A stretch of 64,000 nt of DNA from Pseudomonas sp. FEN (GCF_904067045.1 NZ_CAJFDC010000012.1:124001-188000), one strand, 5' to 3'; shown: positions 53,525 through 63,946, counted from the first letter of the stretch. The notes: a model not told the origin generated them from the letters alone. Numbers and translations: made by a program.

Positions 53525-54868
53525 CTATGCCTGGGAGGCCAGAACCCGACGCTCCCAAGGGGTGATTTCATCCAGGAAACTGGTCAGTTCCATGCTCTTC
53601 GACGCGATGTAGCCTTCGATGAACACGTTGCCGAACAACTCCCTGGCCAACTGGCTACGTTTCAGACGCTCGAGCGCGGCATGCAAGGTACATGGCAACG
53701 ACAAGGCGTCCGGGACTTCGAACTCGCCCTGGATGGCCGGCGTCGGTTCCAGCTCGTGCTCGATCCCGTACAGGCCCGCCGCCAGGCTCGCGGCAAGCGC
53801 CAGATAAGGGTTGGCGTCAGCGCCCGGCAAGCGGTTCTCCACGCGCCGCGCCACCGGCGAACTGGCCGGAATGCGCAAACCGGCCGAGCGATTATCATGG
53901 GACCAGCAGGCATTGTTCGGCGAGGCAAAGGGGTGGCACAGGCGCTGGTAGGAATTCACGTTCGGCGCGAACAGCGCGGTGAAGTCAGCCAGGCACGCCT
54001 GCTGCCCGCCAATGAAATGCCGGAACGTCGCCGTTGGCTCGCCAGCGGCATCGCTGAACACATTGTGCCCACCGTCGATGCGCACCACGCTCTGGTGAAT
54101 ATGCATCGAACTGCCGGGGGTCCTGGCCAGCGGTTTGGCCATGCACACCACGGTCAGGCCGTGCTTGAGCGCGACCTCCTTGAGCAGGTGCTTGAACAGG
54201 AAGGTCTGGTCGGCCAGCAGCAATGGATCGCCGTGCAGCAGGTTGATCTCGAACTGGCTGACCCCCATTTCGTGCATGAAGGTGTCCCGTGGCAGCCCCA
54301 GGGCGGCCATGCACTCATAGACTTCACTGAAAAACGGGCGCAAGCCGTTGTTGGAGCTGACGCTGAACGCCGAATGGCCATCCTCGCGCCGACCATCCAG
54401 GCCCACCGGCGGCAGGAAAGCCTGGCTCGGGTCGGGGTTGGCGGCGAAGACGAAGAACTCCAGCTCGGTCGCGACCACCGGGGCCAGACCACGAGCGGCA
54501 TAACGCGCGATCACCGCCTTGAGCTGGCCACGGGTCGACAGACTGGAGCTTTCGCCACTCAACTCATCCGCATCGCAGATGGCCAGGGCCCGCGGTTGCA
54601 GGCTCCAAGGCAGGCGGTGGATCTGCTCGGGGTCGGCGTTGAGCGCCAGGTCGCCGTCATCGCTGCCGTAGAAACGCGCCGGCGGATAACCGCCCATGAT
54701 GCACTGCAGCAAGACCCCACGGGCCATCTGCAGGCGTCGCCCTTCGAGAAAGCCTTCGGCGGTCATCACTTTGCCGCGAGGTACACCATTGAGGTCCGGG
54801 GTGACACATTCAATCTCATCAATGCCGGTCAGTCGCAGGGCGAGTGAACGCTGGCCATCGGTCGTCAT
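53525..54868 (-). CDS. Glutamine synthetase family protein (gamma-glutamyl-polyamine ligase-like)
   Basis: A 447-residue type I glutamine synthetase homologue. It keeps VVATELEFFVF (metal-binding Glu), MHEMGVSQFEINLLHGDPL, GSSMHIHQS (His loop) and NRSAGLRIPA (ATP/glutamate binding). The C-terminal adenylylation Tyr region of true GlnA is absent, and the length matches PuuA/SpuI-type glutamate-putrescine ligases. The substrate may be putrescine or another amine, suggested by family and not by neighbours. It is transcribed alone. Confidence 0.82.
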   Translation of the reverse strand: MTTDGQRSLALRLTGIDEIECVTPDLNGVPRGKVMTAEGFLEGRRLQMARGVLLQCIMGGYPPARFYGSDDGDLALNADPEQIHRLPWSLQPRALAICDADELSGESSSLSTRGQLKAVIARYAARGLAPVVATELEFFVFAANPDPSQAFLPPVGLDGRREDGHSAFSVSSNNGLRPFFSEVYECMAALGLPRDTFMHEMGVSQFEINLLHGDPLLLADQTFLFKHLLKEVALKHGLTVVCMAKPLARTPGSSMHIHQSVVRIDGGHNVFSDAAGEPTATFRHFIGGQQACLADFTALFAPNVNSYQRLCHPFASPNNACWSHDNRSAGLRIPASSPVARRVENRLPGADANPYLALAASLAAGLYGIEHELEPTPAIQGEFEVPDALSLPCTLHAALERLKRSQLARELFGNVFIEGYIASKSMELTSFLDEITPWERRVLASQA

Positions 54869-55000
54869 GACTCAATCCTTGTTGTTGTACAGGCCGCGAA
54901 CGGCGTCCTGTACAAAATACGCATCACCCGTTCAGGATTTCAAGCAGGGAATACAGAAAAGCCTGACAACCCCCTCCCTCCACGCGCGCACCACCCGGAG

Positions 55001-55693
55001 TCAAGGCAGATAAAGACTGAACAACGCCCCACCCAGGGTTCCGCCATTGGCGATCTCGATCCGCCCGCGCACGCCGTTGCGCTCGTGCAGCCCGGCAATC
55101 CGCGCGGCAAAATACAACCCCAGGCCAGTACTGCCGGTCACCGGATTGATACCCTGGACATAATCGGCCTGGCGCTCGAGCATCTGCTCGGGATAGCCAG
55201 GACCGTCGTCATTGATGCTCAGCACCAACTGCTCGCCCTCTTCGCGAACACTGACCAACAGCGCATGACAAGCGTAACCGATAGCATTGGTGACAATATT
55301 GCCGACCACCGAACCGATCAGCTCCCGATCGAAGAACCCCAGCGGGCTGAAATCGTCTACCTCGCAACTGGCGACGATCCCGCGGCTGCTCAGCAGCTCC
55401 TGGCGCCCCGCCAGTTGCGCGCCGATAAAGTCGTCCATCTCATGGTAATCCGGACGTAGCGGCAGTTGATTGACCCCCAGCTTGTACAGCCCGAGCAACT
55501 GCACCAGCATGGTGTTGAGATGTGCGAACTCATACTCGATCACGCTGTGCTCGGGCGTTTCGCGCTGGACCTCGGGCAAACGCGCCAACCACTGGCCATG
55601 GGCCTGCGTCAGCATCGCCAGGGAGTTCTTCATGTCATGCACGGTGGAGGCGATCACCGTGGAGAAATCCAGCCCCTCGTGACTGTCGCTCAT
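55001..55693 (-). CDS. Small soluble sensor histidine kinase
   Basis: A 230-residue kinase lacking membrane segments. The phosphoacceptor region is STVHDMKNSLAMLT, an atypical H-box with His at about residue 18. The ATPase part has NIVTNAIGYA (N-box), INDDGPGYP (G1) and STGLGLYFAARIA (G2). With no input domain, sensing must come from a partner. Its start overlaps the stop of the TPR response regulator by 4 bp, so the two are a cognate pair. Confidence 0.85.
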   Translation of the reverse strand: MSDSHEGLDFSTVIASTVHDMKNSLAMLTQAHGQWLARLPEVQRETPEHSVIEYEFAHLNTMLVQLLGLYKLGVNQLPLRPDYHEMDDFIGAQLAGRQELLSSRGIVASCEVDDFSPLGFFDRELIGSVVGNIVTNAIGYACHALLVSVREEGEQLVLSINDDGPGYPEQMLERQADYVQGINPVTGSTGLGLYFAARIAGLHERNGVRGRIEIANGGTLGGALFSLYLP

Positions 55694-57294
55694 TCACCAA
55701 ACGCCCGAGTACGCAATTTCTGATACCTCTCATAACGGGGGTCGCTGTCCGGCATCTTGCCGACCATTTTCAGACAGCCGCGACATTCCTCGAGCACGGC
55801 GGCATCGGCACTTTTCTGGGCAATGACGAGCAGGGCCTGGGCCGCGTTCAAGGCAATACTGATGTTCTTCGGTTGCAGTGCCAGGGCGCGCCGGAACAGG
55901 CCCACGGCTTCGTCCAGGTTGCCGCCCTTGTAGCTGCGCACCCCCTGCACGTTGAGATCGATGGCGGCCTTGCCGCTGCCGAGGATCTGCGGGTCGTCGG
56001 TCAGCTTGGCGATACCTTTCATCACCGTCGGATCGTCGCCGTAGATCTCCACGCAGCTCTTGAGCATCGAAACCCCGGCTTCGGCCTGACCCAGTTGCTG
56101 CAGTTGCTTGGCCACCAGCAACGCCGCCTCGGCGCTCATGAAGTTCTCCATGCCGTCCAGGCGCGCCATCGCCTGCTCGGTGAGCTTGTCGGCGGTTTCG
56201 GCATCGTTGAGCAACAGGCTGGTGGCTTTCATCAAGCGCGCGCGCACCTGCAAGCCCTGGTCGTTGGCGTTTTCCTTGGCAACCGCGCTCAGGGTCTGGT
56301 TGATCTCCAGCCGGGTGCGGGTGTCCAGTCCACGCTCGCTACCCTTGCTGATCAGCGCATGGGCCAGGCCGAGGTTGCTTTCCGGGTCCTTGAAGCGCGA
56401 TTGCTCACCCTGGGATACGGCCTGGCGATAGGCCCGGGAAGCACTGTCAAAATCTTCGTTGGCCAGGGCCAGCTTGCCAAGCATCGACTGCCGACGTACC
56501 GCCAGCGGCGACAAGCGCACGGCCTCTTCCAGAACGCTCTGCGCACGCCGGGTATCGCCTTCCACCACCAGCACCTCGGCCAAGCCGTCATAGAGCGCCG
56601 GCATCATGGGAAAGGCTTTCAGCGCGGTCTCGTAGAGCGCCTTGGCCTGAGCGGTCTGATTGCGCTTGAACAGCAACTGCCCCATGCGCGCATAGGCCCA
56701 GGGCAACGGGCGGTCGGCAAGGATTCCGGTGAGAAAACGCTCCAGGGGCTCGAACTGATTCAGGTTCCACATCGCATCGGCGCGATAGCGCAGGCACAAC
56801 GGGGCGAAACGGGTGTCCTGCTGGGTCAGGCGGGTGCAGGCGGCCAGCACCTCGGCCGGTTTGTCGCGGTCCAGCGCCTGCATGATCGGTTTGAGCAGAT
56901 TTTTGCGCTGCACCAGTTTTTCGAGACGCTGGGCCAGGCTCGCGCGGTTGAACGGTTTGGTCAGGTAGGCATCGGGTTCGTGCTCGAGGGCCGAGAGCAC
57001 CATGGCCTGGCTGCTTTCGGCGGTGACCATGACAAACACGCTTTCATGGCTGATCAACTTGTCGGTCATCAGGTCTTCGAGCACCTGCTGGCCATTCTTC
57101 TTGCCATCGCCCAGATGGTAGTCGTGCAGCACGAAATCGTAGCGCTTCTGCGCGCACATACGCAGCGCCTGTTCCCCGGTGTCGGCGGTGTCCACTTCCT
57201 TGACTCCCAGCTCCCGCAGCATCGACCTGACTGAACTGCGGAAATCGGAGAAATCGTCGACGATAAGAAAGTTTTTTTGGTGGTACGCCAGCAT
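55690..57294 (-). CDS. Response regulator with TPR repeats
   Basis: A 534-residue protein: an N-terminal receiver domain (LIVDDFSDFRSSVRSML, phosphoryl Asp in FVLHDYHLGDG, TAESS, and Lys in AYLTKPFNR) followed by about 400 residues of tetratricopeptide repeats (ALYETALKAFPMMPALYDGLAEVL and similar). No DNA-binding or enzymatic domain is present, so output is likely by protein interaction. The ATG at 57294 has AGGAA five bases upstream; an ATG at 57309 lacks a ribosome site. It is coupled to the small kinase gene. Confidence 0.87.
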   Translation of the reverse strand: MLAYHQKNFLIVDDFSDFRSSVRSMLRELGVKEVDTADTGEQALRMCAQKRYDFVLHDYHLGDGKKNGQQVLEDLMTDKLISHESVFVMVTAESSQAMVLSALEHEPDAYLTKPFNRASLAQRLEKLVQRKNLLKPIMQALDRDKPAEVLAACTRLTQQDTRFAPLCLRYRADAMWNLNQFEPLERFLTGILADRPLPWAYARMGQLLFKRNQTAQAKALYETALKAFPMMPALYDGLAEVLVVEGDTRRAQSVLEEAVRLSPLAVRRQSMLGKLALANEDFDSASRAYRQAVSQGEQSRFKDPESNLGLAHALISKGSERGLDTRTRLEINQTLSAVAKENANDQGLQVRARLMKATSLLLNDAETADKLTEQAMARLDGMENFMSAEAALLVAKQLQQLGQAEAGVSMLKSCVEIYGDDPTVMKGIAKLTDDPQILGSGKAAIDLNVQGVRSYKGGNLDEAVGLFRRALALQPKNISIALNAAQALLVIAQKSADAAVLEECRGCLKMVGKMPDSDPRYERYQKLRTRAFGE

Positions 57295-58100
57295 CGAGAT
57301 TCCTGTCATGGGAAATAGAAGATGAGCCCGTGGGCAATTACCGGAGCGGGTTCAGCTTCCCTGCCACTTTCGCGCGCAAATAATAACTAAAGGCGATTTG
57401 CCATCAACCAACTTTACAGCATCGTACAAAATTGCAGGCAAAGCCCGACCTTTTGCCAAGCGTAGCGGCAAAAGCTATAGAGGCTTGATCGACGGCTTGA
57501 GACACACGATTGCCCCAACAGGGACGGTTTTCTCGGGCTATCCCAATCAGGGTATCGTCCGGTGTCGCAAAAACCTGAGAGCGGGCAAGCGCTTGCCAGC
57601 ATCAAGCGCGGCGCCACACTGGCCTATACTGTCCGCTGCTGGTGTGGGAAATCAACCGCTGCAAACGCCTCGCCGCGCCCGCGCTCAAGCAACTGCAGGC
57701 GCAGATCATGGCCAGGACCGGCAAGACACTGAACGACGAAGAAGGACCGCGCCAAGGGTTGGGCTGCGAGGACGACAAGTAGGCCTGGCCGGATCTGCCA
57801 AGCCCCAGCCCACGCCAAACAGCAGACTACCGCCAATCAACCGCGCATCCCCTGCCAGCGCCGACCACGGCGTAAAGTCAAGCCAGTCGATGGTCATATC
57901 GCCCCTTCCCCTGAATAAAGAGAGTATGCATAGCCATGAGTAGACTCGATCGGCATCGATCTCCTGCCCTCACGAGCTGATTTCGTCCAGAGAGTGATGG
58001 CGACCTTTTTGAAAAAAACCGCTTCGCGGGCTGAATGATCAAGCCTGCGAGCCGATACAAAAAAAACACAATAAGTTTGCTCCTCGATCCGGGATTTCCT
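57295..58100. other. About 800 bp between response regulator and chemoreceptor
   Basis: Mostly non-coding. A possible 46-codon frame with a GTG start (57642-57782, product VWEINRCKRLAAPALK...) has no ribosome site. On the minus strand a relic of a YeeE/YedE-type transporter lies at about 57780-57897. The chemoreceptor promoter should be near the right side. Confidence 0.5.
57780..57897 (-). pseudogene. Relic of YeeE/YedE (sulphur transport) genes, internally deleted
   Basis: The minus strand reads MTIDWLDFTPWSALAGD, the conserved N-terminus of YeeE/YedE transporters. It is followed immediately by LIGGSLLFGVGWGLA, which belongs to the middle or end of the YedE/DUF6691 partner. Several hundred residues in between are missing, and the frame then loses similarity. 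This looks like a deletion that fused the start of one gene to the end of the next. Confidence 0.55.
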
Positions 58101-59780
58101 ATGAAGTGGAAAATACGCAACAAGGTTCTGCTGCTATCCGTCATTCCTGCCCTTTTACTGGCTTTGATTATTCAACTACTGGCCTTTTCCGAACAGCAGG
58201 CCATGGGCGAGAAAAGCATCGAGCAGACGCGTCAGACCCTGATGAAAACCCGCAAGGACGAGTTGGTGCACTACCTTGATCTCGCCTACAGCACCATCAA
58301 GCCGCTCTACGAAGGGGCCGACGCCATGAGCCCCGCCACCCAGGCGGAAGCCCGGCGTAGACTGCGCGAACTTCGTTACGGCCAGGACGGCTATTTCTTC
58401 GGCTACAACGACAAGGGCGACAGGATTTTTCTGGCCGCGGGTCAGGACGATGGGAAAAATTTCTGGGACCTGAAAGACAGCCACGGCACTTATCTGATCC
58501 GGGAGCTGATTGCTGCCGCCAAGCGCGGCGGTGATTTCGTCACGTACTACTTCCCCAAGCCCGGCAATGACAGCACCGCCTACCCCAAGCTGTCCTACAG
58601 CATCTATCTGGACAAATGGAACTGGATCGTCGGCGCCGGGTTTTATGTCGATGGCCTGGACGCCCTGATCGCCGCGCAGACACAGCACCAGCAAGAAGCC
58701 ATGGACGCCCTGCGCTGGAAGCAATGGGGCATCATGGGGGTACTGCTGATCCTGCTGAGTATCATCGCCGCTTACGTCGCCCGTAGCATCGTCAGGCCCC
58801 TCGGTTTGCTGACGCGCAGCCTGCAAGACCTGGCCAGCGAAGACGGCGACCTCACCCGCCAGTTGCCCATCGATGGCAACGAAGAGACCGCCGAACTGGC
58901 GGGTGCCTTCAACCAGTTCGCCGGAAAGATCCGCCACATGGTGTTGGACCTGGCCCGCTGCGCTCAACAGTTGCACGAGCGCAACGAGCAACTCAAGCAG
59001 AGCGCCCAGCATGCCGCCGATGCGCTGATGCGCCAGACCCGCGATGCCGAGCAGGTCACCCACGCCATGGAGCAGATGGCCCTGGCCACCCATAACGTCG
59101 CGGAGTCGGCGCAAAGTGCCGCTCAGGCGACCCGCGAGACCGATGAGCAGGCCCAGGCCATGCAAACCAACGTGAACGACACTGTCGATGCCATCGGCGG
59201 TCTGGCGCGGGACATCGAAAAAGCCGCTCAGGATATCCAGACCCTGGGCAGCGATGTGGAATCCATCGGCTCCATCCTCGATGTGATCCGCGGCATCGCC
59301 GAGCAGACCAACCTGCTGGCCCTCAACGCCGCCATCGAGGCCGCGCGCGCGGGCGAACAGGGGCGTGGCTTTGCCGTGGTGGCCGATGAGGTTCGCTCGC
59401 TGGCCCAACGGACCCAACAAAGCACCCAGGAAATCCAGAGCAAGATCAGCCAACTGCAACAGGGTGCCCGGGCGGCGGTCAGCACCATGCAGAGCAGCCT
59501 CGATGGCAGTGAAGTGGCGGTGACCAAAGTCAACGGCACCGGCCAGATCCTCGCCCAGGTGAGCAGTGCGGTATCCGAGATCAATGGCATGAACAACCAG
59601 ATCGCGACCGCCGCGGAAGAACAGTCGAGTATCGGTGCCGAAGTGAACCAGAGCCTGATGCAAATCAGCCAGCACATCAACGACACCCAGGCCATCACCA
59701 CGCGCAACAATGAAATGTGCGTCGAGCTGGATCAGCTGTCGCGGGAGTTGGGGCTGCTGGTCAAGCGTTTCAGGGTCTGA
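58101..59780 (+). CDS. Methyl-accepting chemotaxis protein with Cache sensor
   Basis: A 559-residue chemoreceptor. The first membrane helix ([21 protein letters not shown]) is followed by a single Cache domain (residues about 35-200; [32 protein letters not shown]), a second helix near 215-235 and a HAMP domain. The cytoplasmic signalling domain holds the tip sequence [37 protein letters not shown] split around it. The ATG at 58101 was chosen over 58035, which would add an unsupported leader. Single-Cache receptors often sense organic acids; the ligand is unknown. Confidence 0.9.
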   Translation: MKWKIRNKVLLLSVIPALLLALIIQLLAFSEQQAMGEKSIEQTRQTLMKTRKDELVHYLDLAYSTIKPLYEGADAMSPATQAEARRRLRELRYGQDGYFFGYNDKGDRIFLAAGQDDGKNFWDLKDSHGTYLIRELIAAAKRGGDFVTYYFPKPGNDSTAYPKLSYSIYLDKWNWIVGAGFYVDGLDALIAAQTQHQQEAMDALRWKQWGIMGVLLILLSIIAAYVARSIVRPLGLLTRSLQDLASEDGDLTRQLPIDGNEETAELAGAFNQFAGKIRHMVLDLARCAQQLHERNEQLKQSAQHAADALMRQTRDAEQVTHAMEQMALATHNVAESAQSAAQATRETDEQAQAMQTNVNDTVDAIGGLARDIEKAAQDIQTLGSDVESIGSILDVIRGIAEQTNLLALNAAIEAARAGEQGRGFAVVADEVRSLAQRTQQSTQEIQSKISQLQQGARAAVSTMQSSLDGSEVAVTKVNGTGQILAQVSSAVSEINGMNNQIATAAEEQSSIGAEVNQSLMQISQHINDTQAITTRNNEMCVELDQLSRELGLLVKRFRV

Positions 59781-59874
59781 TGGCTTGACCAGGGCGCTGG
59801 ACACCCTCCAGCGCCCAATGATCCTTGGCAAATGAATAAATCTTCATTGCAAAATATTACCAAAAATCACCTCG

Positions 59875-59892
59875 ACGTCATCAGACAGAAAT
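59875..59892 (+). promoter_or_regulatory. Possible Pho box upstream of pstS
   Basis: ACGTCAT, four bases, CAGAAAT resembles the two 7-bp repeats of the Pho box (CTGTCAT-N4-CTGTCAT), with 5 and 4 matches of 7. It lies about 77 bp before the pstS start. A hairpin AAGTGGC/GCCACTT at 59923-59941 follows in the leader. Confidence 0.4.
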
Positions 59893-59968
59893 ATTTCAGG
59901 AATTTAATCGTAACGTCTCCACAAGTGGCTTCATGCCACTTAACCCCTTCCCTTGAGGTGTTGTCGTG

Positions 59969-60985
59969 ATGTTGCTGACTAAAAAAAGCCTGTCTGTCCT
60001 GCTGGCGTCCCTCTGTCTGAGCGGTCTTGCCCATGCAACTGATGTGACCGGTGCCGGCTCCAGCTTTGTCTATCCGGTTTTGTCCAAGTGGTCCCAGGAC
60101 TACAGCAAGAGTTCGAGCAACCGCATCAACTACCAGTCAATCGGCTCGGGCGGTGGTATTGCCCAGATCAAGGCGGCAACCGTCGATTTCGGTGCCTCCG
60201 ACGCCCCGTTGTCCGCGGATGACCTCAAGGCCGGCGGCCTCGGTCAGTTTCCCAGCGTGATTGGCGGCATCGTGCCGGTGATGAACATTGACGGTGTCGC
60301 CGCGGGCCAATTGAAGCTCGATGGTGAGACCCTGGCGAAAATCTTCCTCGGCGAGATTACCGAATGGACCGACCCGGCCATCGTCGCCCTGAACCCAGGC
60401 GTGAAACTACCTGGCGGTAAAATCACCGTGGTTCACCGCTCTGACGGCTCGGGCACCTCGTACAACTTCACCAACTACCTCGCCAAAGTGAGTGATGGCT
60501 GGAAATCCAAGATCGGCTTCGGTACCACCGTGCCTTGGCCGGTCGGTGTGGGTGGCAAAGGCAACGAAGGTGTCTCCGCCTACGTGAAGCAGATCAAGAA
60601 CTCCATCGGTTACGTCGAATACGCCTACGCCCTGCAAAACAAGATGACTCACGCGCAGCTGAAAAACGCCGCCGGGAAGTTCATTCAACCCAACGCCAAA
60701 GCGTTTGCCGCGGCTGCCGACACTGCCGACTGGGCCAACGCCAAGGACTTCAACCTGATCATGACCAACGCCCCTGGCGATGGCGCATGGCCGATCACGG
60801 CGACCACCTGGATCATCATGTACAAACAGCCGAAGAATGCCGAGCAAAGCCAAGCGGCCTTCAACTTCTTCAAATGGTCGCTGGAAAATGGCCAGCAACA
60901 AGCTTCGGCGCTGGACTATGTGGCTTTGCCTGACTCCCTCGTCAAGCGCATCGAAGGTTACTGGAAGTCTGACTTCGCCCATTGA
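59969..60985 (+). CDS. pstS: Phosphate ABC transporter, substrate-binding protein
   Basis: High-affinity periplasmic phosphate-binding protein. The 338-residue protein starts with a signal peptide (LLTKKSLSVLLASLCLSGLAHA). It contains the PstS motifs GAGSSFVYPV, SIGSGGGIAQI, DFGASDAPLS and HRSDGSGTSYNFTNYL, where Ser, Thr and Asp bind phosphate. GAGGT precedes the start; a GTG at 59966 is an alternative. It heads a pstSCAB operon. A hairpin after the gene probably lowers permease expression. Confidence 0.94.
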   Translation: MLLTKKSLSVLLASLCLSGLAHATDVTGAGSSFVYPVLSKWSQDYSKSSSNRINYQSIGSGGGIAQIKAATVDFGASDAPLSADDLKAGGLGQFPSVIGGIVPVMNIDGVAAGQLKLDGETLAKIFLGEITEWTDPAIVALNPGVKLPGGKITVVHRSDGSGTSYNFTNYLAKVSDGWKSKIGFGTTVPWPVGVGGKGNEGVSAYVKQIKNSIGYVEYAYALQNKMTHAQLKNAAGKFIQPNAKAFAAAADTADWANAKDFNLIMTNAPGDGAWPITATTWIIMYKQPKNAEQSQAAFNFFKWSLENGQQQASALDYVALPDSLVKRIEGYWKSDFAH

Positions 60986-60996
60986 TCCAGCAATAG

Positions 60997-61045
60997 CTAA
61001 AACACCCCTTCCTCGGGCAGTCTTTGCCGAGTGAAGGGGTTTGTT
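60997..61045 (+). terminator. Intra-operon hairpin between pstS and pstC
   Basis: ACACCCCTTC (around 61001-61010) pairs with GAAGGGGT (61033-61040), followed by TTGTTTGTG. This partial terminator would make PstS more abundant than the membrane subunits. Confidence 0.55.
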
Positions 61046-61061
61046 TGTGAGCAGACTTCTG

Positions 61062-62057
61062 ATGAACGATATAGTCCAACCTCCAGCCATGACCCTTTAC
61101 GCTGGCGAAGTGATGAGTGATGCGCGCGCGACTCGCGATCATCGCCATGATCTCTGGTTCAAGCGCTCGATGATGGGCGCTGCGATGCTGGTACTGTTGC
61201 TCCTGGCGAGCATCGCAGCGTCGACACTCTGGGGCGGCAGCCTTGCGCTCAAGACCTTCGGTTTCGGTTTTCTTACCAGTACAGAGTGGGATGCGGTCAA
61301 TAACCACTTTGGTGCCCTGGTGCCGATTTACGGCACCCTGGTGACATCTTTCCTGGCGTTGCTGATTGCAGTTCCCGTCAGCTTTGGCATCGCGATTTTT
61401 TTGACCGAGGTCGCACCACCCTGGCTGCGAATGCCCGTCGCCTCGGCGGTTGAATTACTCGCGGGAATTCCATCGATTATCTATGGCATGTGGGGCCTGT
61501 TCGTTTTCGGCCCGTTCATGGCGGAACATCTATCGCCCTGGATCAACGACTACCTGGGCGCGTTGCCTTTGGTCGGTTCGCTGTTTCAGGGCCCGCCACT
61601 GGGCATCGGCATGCTGACCGCCGGCATCGTCCTGGCGATCATGATCATGCCCTTCATCACCTCGGTCATGCAGGAAGTGTTTCGTAGCGTGCCCACCCCC
61701 TTGAAGGAGTCTGCCTACGCGCTAGGCGGTACCACCTGGGAAGTCGTCTGGGACATCGTCCTGCCTTACACACGCTCTGCGGTGGTCGGCGGTATCTTTC
61801 TCGGACTGGGACGGGCATTGGGCGAGACCATGGCGGTGACTTTCGTGCTGGGTAATGCTCAACAGTTCTCGGCCTCATTGCTGATGCCCAGTAGCTCCAT
61901 CGCCTCGGTCATCGCCAACGAGTTCAGCGAAGCCTATACCGACCTGCATCGCTCGGCGCTGATCGCGCTGGGCTTCTTGCTGTTCATCGTCACCTTTATC
62001 GTATTGGCGCTGGCCCGACTCATGCTGATGCGGCTTTCACGCAAGGAGGGTGTATGA
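61062..62057 (+). CDS. pstC: Phosphate ABC transporter permease PstC
   Basis: Membrane subunit of the phosphate importer. The protein has six or so hydrophobic helices, with the permease signature ELLAGIPSIIYGMWG and the EAA-type loop VPTPLKESAYALGGTTWEVVWDIVLP that contacts PstB. The start is uncertain: ATG codons at 61062, 61089 and 61113 are all in frame, none with a strong ribosome site. 61062 was chosen as the first one past the hairpin. The stop overlaps pstA by 4 bp. Confidence 0.9.
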   Translation: MNDIVQPPAMTLYAGEVMSDARATRDHRHDLWFKRSMMGAAMLVLLLLASIAASTLWGGSLALKTFGFGFLTSTEWDAVNNHFGALVPIYGTLVTSFLALLIAVPVSFGIAIFLTEVAPPWLRMPVASAVELLAGIPSIIYGMWGLFVFGPFMAEHLSPWINDYLGALPLVGSLFQGPPLGIGMLTAGIVLAIMIMPFITSVMQEVFRSVPTPLKESAYALGGTTWEVVWDIVLPYTRSAVVGGIFLGLGRALGETMAVTFVLGNAQQFSASLLMPSSSIASVIANEFSEAYTDLHRSALIALGFLLFIVTFIVLALARLMLMRLSRKEGV

Positions 62058-62926
62058 CGAGCAATGAACGCCTCTACCAAATCCGCGCCTTCAAGAATCG
62101 GCTGGCGATGGTGCTCAGTTGTGGCGCCACGGCCTTCGGTTTGATCTGGCTGGTGTGGATCCTGATGACCACGGTCATCAACGGCTTTCAGGCGCTTAAT
62201 CTTCGCCTCTTTACCCAGATGACACCACCACCTGGCGTGGAAGGCGGCCTGGCCAATGCGTTCTATGGCAGTGCCCTGATGTCGGCGATCGCCCTGCTGG
62301 TCGGCACACCGATCGGCTTGATGGCGGGCATCTGGCTGGCGGAGTTCGCGCGTCACTCACGCCTGGGCAACACCGTCCGGTTTATCAACGACATCCTGCT
62401 TTCGGCACCGTCGATTGTGCTGGGCCTGTTCGTCTACACCGCCATTATCCTGCCGTTGAACCTGCTGACCAATCACCAGTCCGGCTTCTCGGCGATCGCC
62501 GGGGCCCTGGCCCTGGCGCTCCTGGTGATCCCGGTGGTGGTCAGGACTACCGACGAGATGCTTCAACTGCAACCCACTACCCTGCGCGAGGCTGCGCTGG
62601 CATTGGGTGTCCCACAGTGGAAATTGACCTTGCAAATCGTCCTGCGAGCAGCGAAAGCTGGCGTGCTGACCGGCATATTGCTGGCGCTGGCCAGGATCAC
62701 CGGTGAAACAGCGCCGCTGCTGTTTACCGCCTTCGGCAACCAGTTCTGGAGCAGCAATCTGCTCAAACCGATTGCCAGCGTGCCCGTCGTCATTTTCCAG
62801 TACGCCATGAGCCCTTTCGAGGACTGGCACTCCCTGGCCTGGGCGGGGGCGTTGGTACTGACCTTGTTCGTACTGATACTCAGCCTTCTGTCCCGTTTGA
62901 TCCTTTTGCGCAATAGGTTGACTTGA
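62054..62926 (+). CDS. pstA: Phosphate ABC transporter permease PstA
   Basis: Second membrane subunit, 290 residues. It has six hydrophobic helices, [19 protein letters not shown] and the EAA loop [26 protein letters not shown]. The start overlaps the pstC stop (ATGA), and the stop overlaps the pstB start (TGATG), so the three genes are translationally coupled. Confidence 0.93.
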   Translation: MTSNERLYQIRAFKNRLAMVLSCGATAFGLIWLVWILMTTVINGFQALNLRLFTQMTPPPGVEGGLANAFYGSALMSAIALLVGTPIGLMAGIWLAEFARHSRLGNTVRFINDILLSAPSIVLGLFVYTAIILPLNLLTNHQSGFSAIAGALALALLVIPVVVRTTDEMLQLQPTTLREAALALGVPQWKLTLQIVLRAAKAGVLTGILLALARITGETAPLLFTAFGNQFWSSNLLKPIASVPVVIFQYAMSPFEDWHSLAWAGALVLTLFVLILSLLSRLILLRNRLT

Positions 62927-63705
62927 TGAATAGCCGTGACCTTGGCAACGAAAAAACCAAAATTCGCGTTCGTGGCCTGGAGTTTTTCTACAATAACCAA
63001 CGCTCTCTGAAGTCCATCGACATGGATATCCCGGAGAAACGCATCACTGCGATCATCGGGCCTTCGGGCTGCGGCAAATCGACACTGCTGCGGGTATTCA
63101 ACCGGATCTACTCGATGTACCCCAAGCAGGAAGCCCGCGGCGAGGTATTGCTCAACGGCGAGAACATTCTTGCCCCGGGCTACTCGATGAATCGCCTGCG
63201 TAGCCATGTCGGCATGGTTTTCCAGAAACCCGTACCGTTTCCGATGTCGATCTATGACAACGTGGCCTACGCCGTACGCCACCATGAGCAGTTGTCCCGG
63301 CATGAGATGGATGAACGCGTCGAGCAGGCCCTGAGCGGCGCCGCACTGTGGGACGAGGTCAAGGACAAGCTCAAGCAAAGCGCACAGGGCCTGTCGGGCG
63401 GTCAACAGCAGCGCCTGTGTATCGCCCGCACCATTGCCTTGCGACCACAAGTCCTGCTCCTGGATGAGCCGACTTCCGCGCTTGACCCGATTTCCACCGG
63501 GCGCATTGAGCAGTTGATTACCGAGCTGAAAGAGCAGTACACCATCATCATCGTGACCCACAACATGCAGCAAGCGGCACGGGTGTCGGACTACACAGCC
63601 TTCATGTTCATGGGTGAACTGATCGAGCATGATATGAGCGACACGATCTTCACCAACCCGAAAAAGAAGCAGACGGAAGACTACGTCACCGGTCGCTTTG
63701 GTTAA
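62926..63705 (+). CDS. pstB: Phosphate ABC transporter ATP-binding protein PstB
   Basis: ATPase of the phosphate importer, 259 residues. Walker A is GPSGCGKST, the signature [13 protein letters not shown], Walker [13 protein letters not shown], the switch His in [13 protein letters not shown]. The ATG at 62926 overlaps the pstA stop; a TTG at 62923 is less likely. A terminator follows at once and no phoU gene is present, so this may be the second, PhoU-less pst operon of the genome. Confidence 0.95.
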   Translation: MNSRDLGNEKTKIRVRGLEFFYNNQRSLKSIDMDIPEKRITAIIGPSGCGKSTLLRVFNRIYSMYPKQEARGEVLLNGENILAPGYSMNRLRSHVGMVFQKPVPFPMSIYDNVAYAVRHHEQLSRHEMDERVEQALSGAALWDEVKDKLKQSAQGLSGGQQQRLCIARTIALRPQVLLLDEPTSALDPISTGRIEQLITELKEQYTIIIVTHNMQQAARVSDYTAFMFMGELIEHDMSDTIFTNPKKKQTEDYVTGRFG

Positions 63706-63720
63706 CCCATCCGGGCATAA

Positions 63721-63749
63721 AAAAACCACCTGCACAGGTGGTTTTTTTA
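63721..63749 (+). terminator. Rho-independent terminator after pstB
   Basis: AACCACCT (63724-63731) pairs with AGGTGGTT (63736-63743) around GCAC, with A-run before and T-run after, so it can work in both directions. Confidence 0.88.
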
Positions 63750-63771
63750 TGCCTTGGATTGACTCGCCGCA

Positions 63772-63797
63772 GTGGAAGCCGGCTTACCGGCGATGGG
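63772..63797. repeat. REP-like half element
   Basis: GTGGAAGCCGGCTTACCGGC and following GATGGGG resemble the core of Pseudomonas REP sequences, similar to the pair at 38187-38231. It is located between pstB and the SDR gene. Confidence 0.55.
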
Positions 63798-63946
63798 GCA
63801 CGGTATCAACGCGAACGTCGTTCGCCGGTGGATAGCGCTTTGATTGGCTGGCAATGCTGAACAGTGCATCCAGTCCGACCGTGCTTATCTTTGCTGATAG
63901 CCGCTCTAGACTGGGTCATACCTTTCTCAGCTCAAGGAGCGCTGCC

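Noticed and set aside
57398..57943. 181-codon plus-strand frame before the chemoreceptor
   Set aside because: Arg/Ala/Pro-rich, no ribosome site, and it runs over the antisense YeeE relic.
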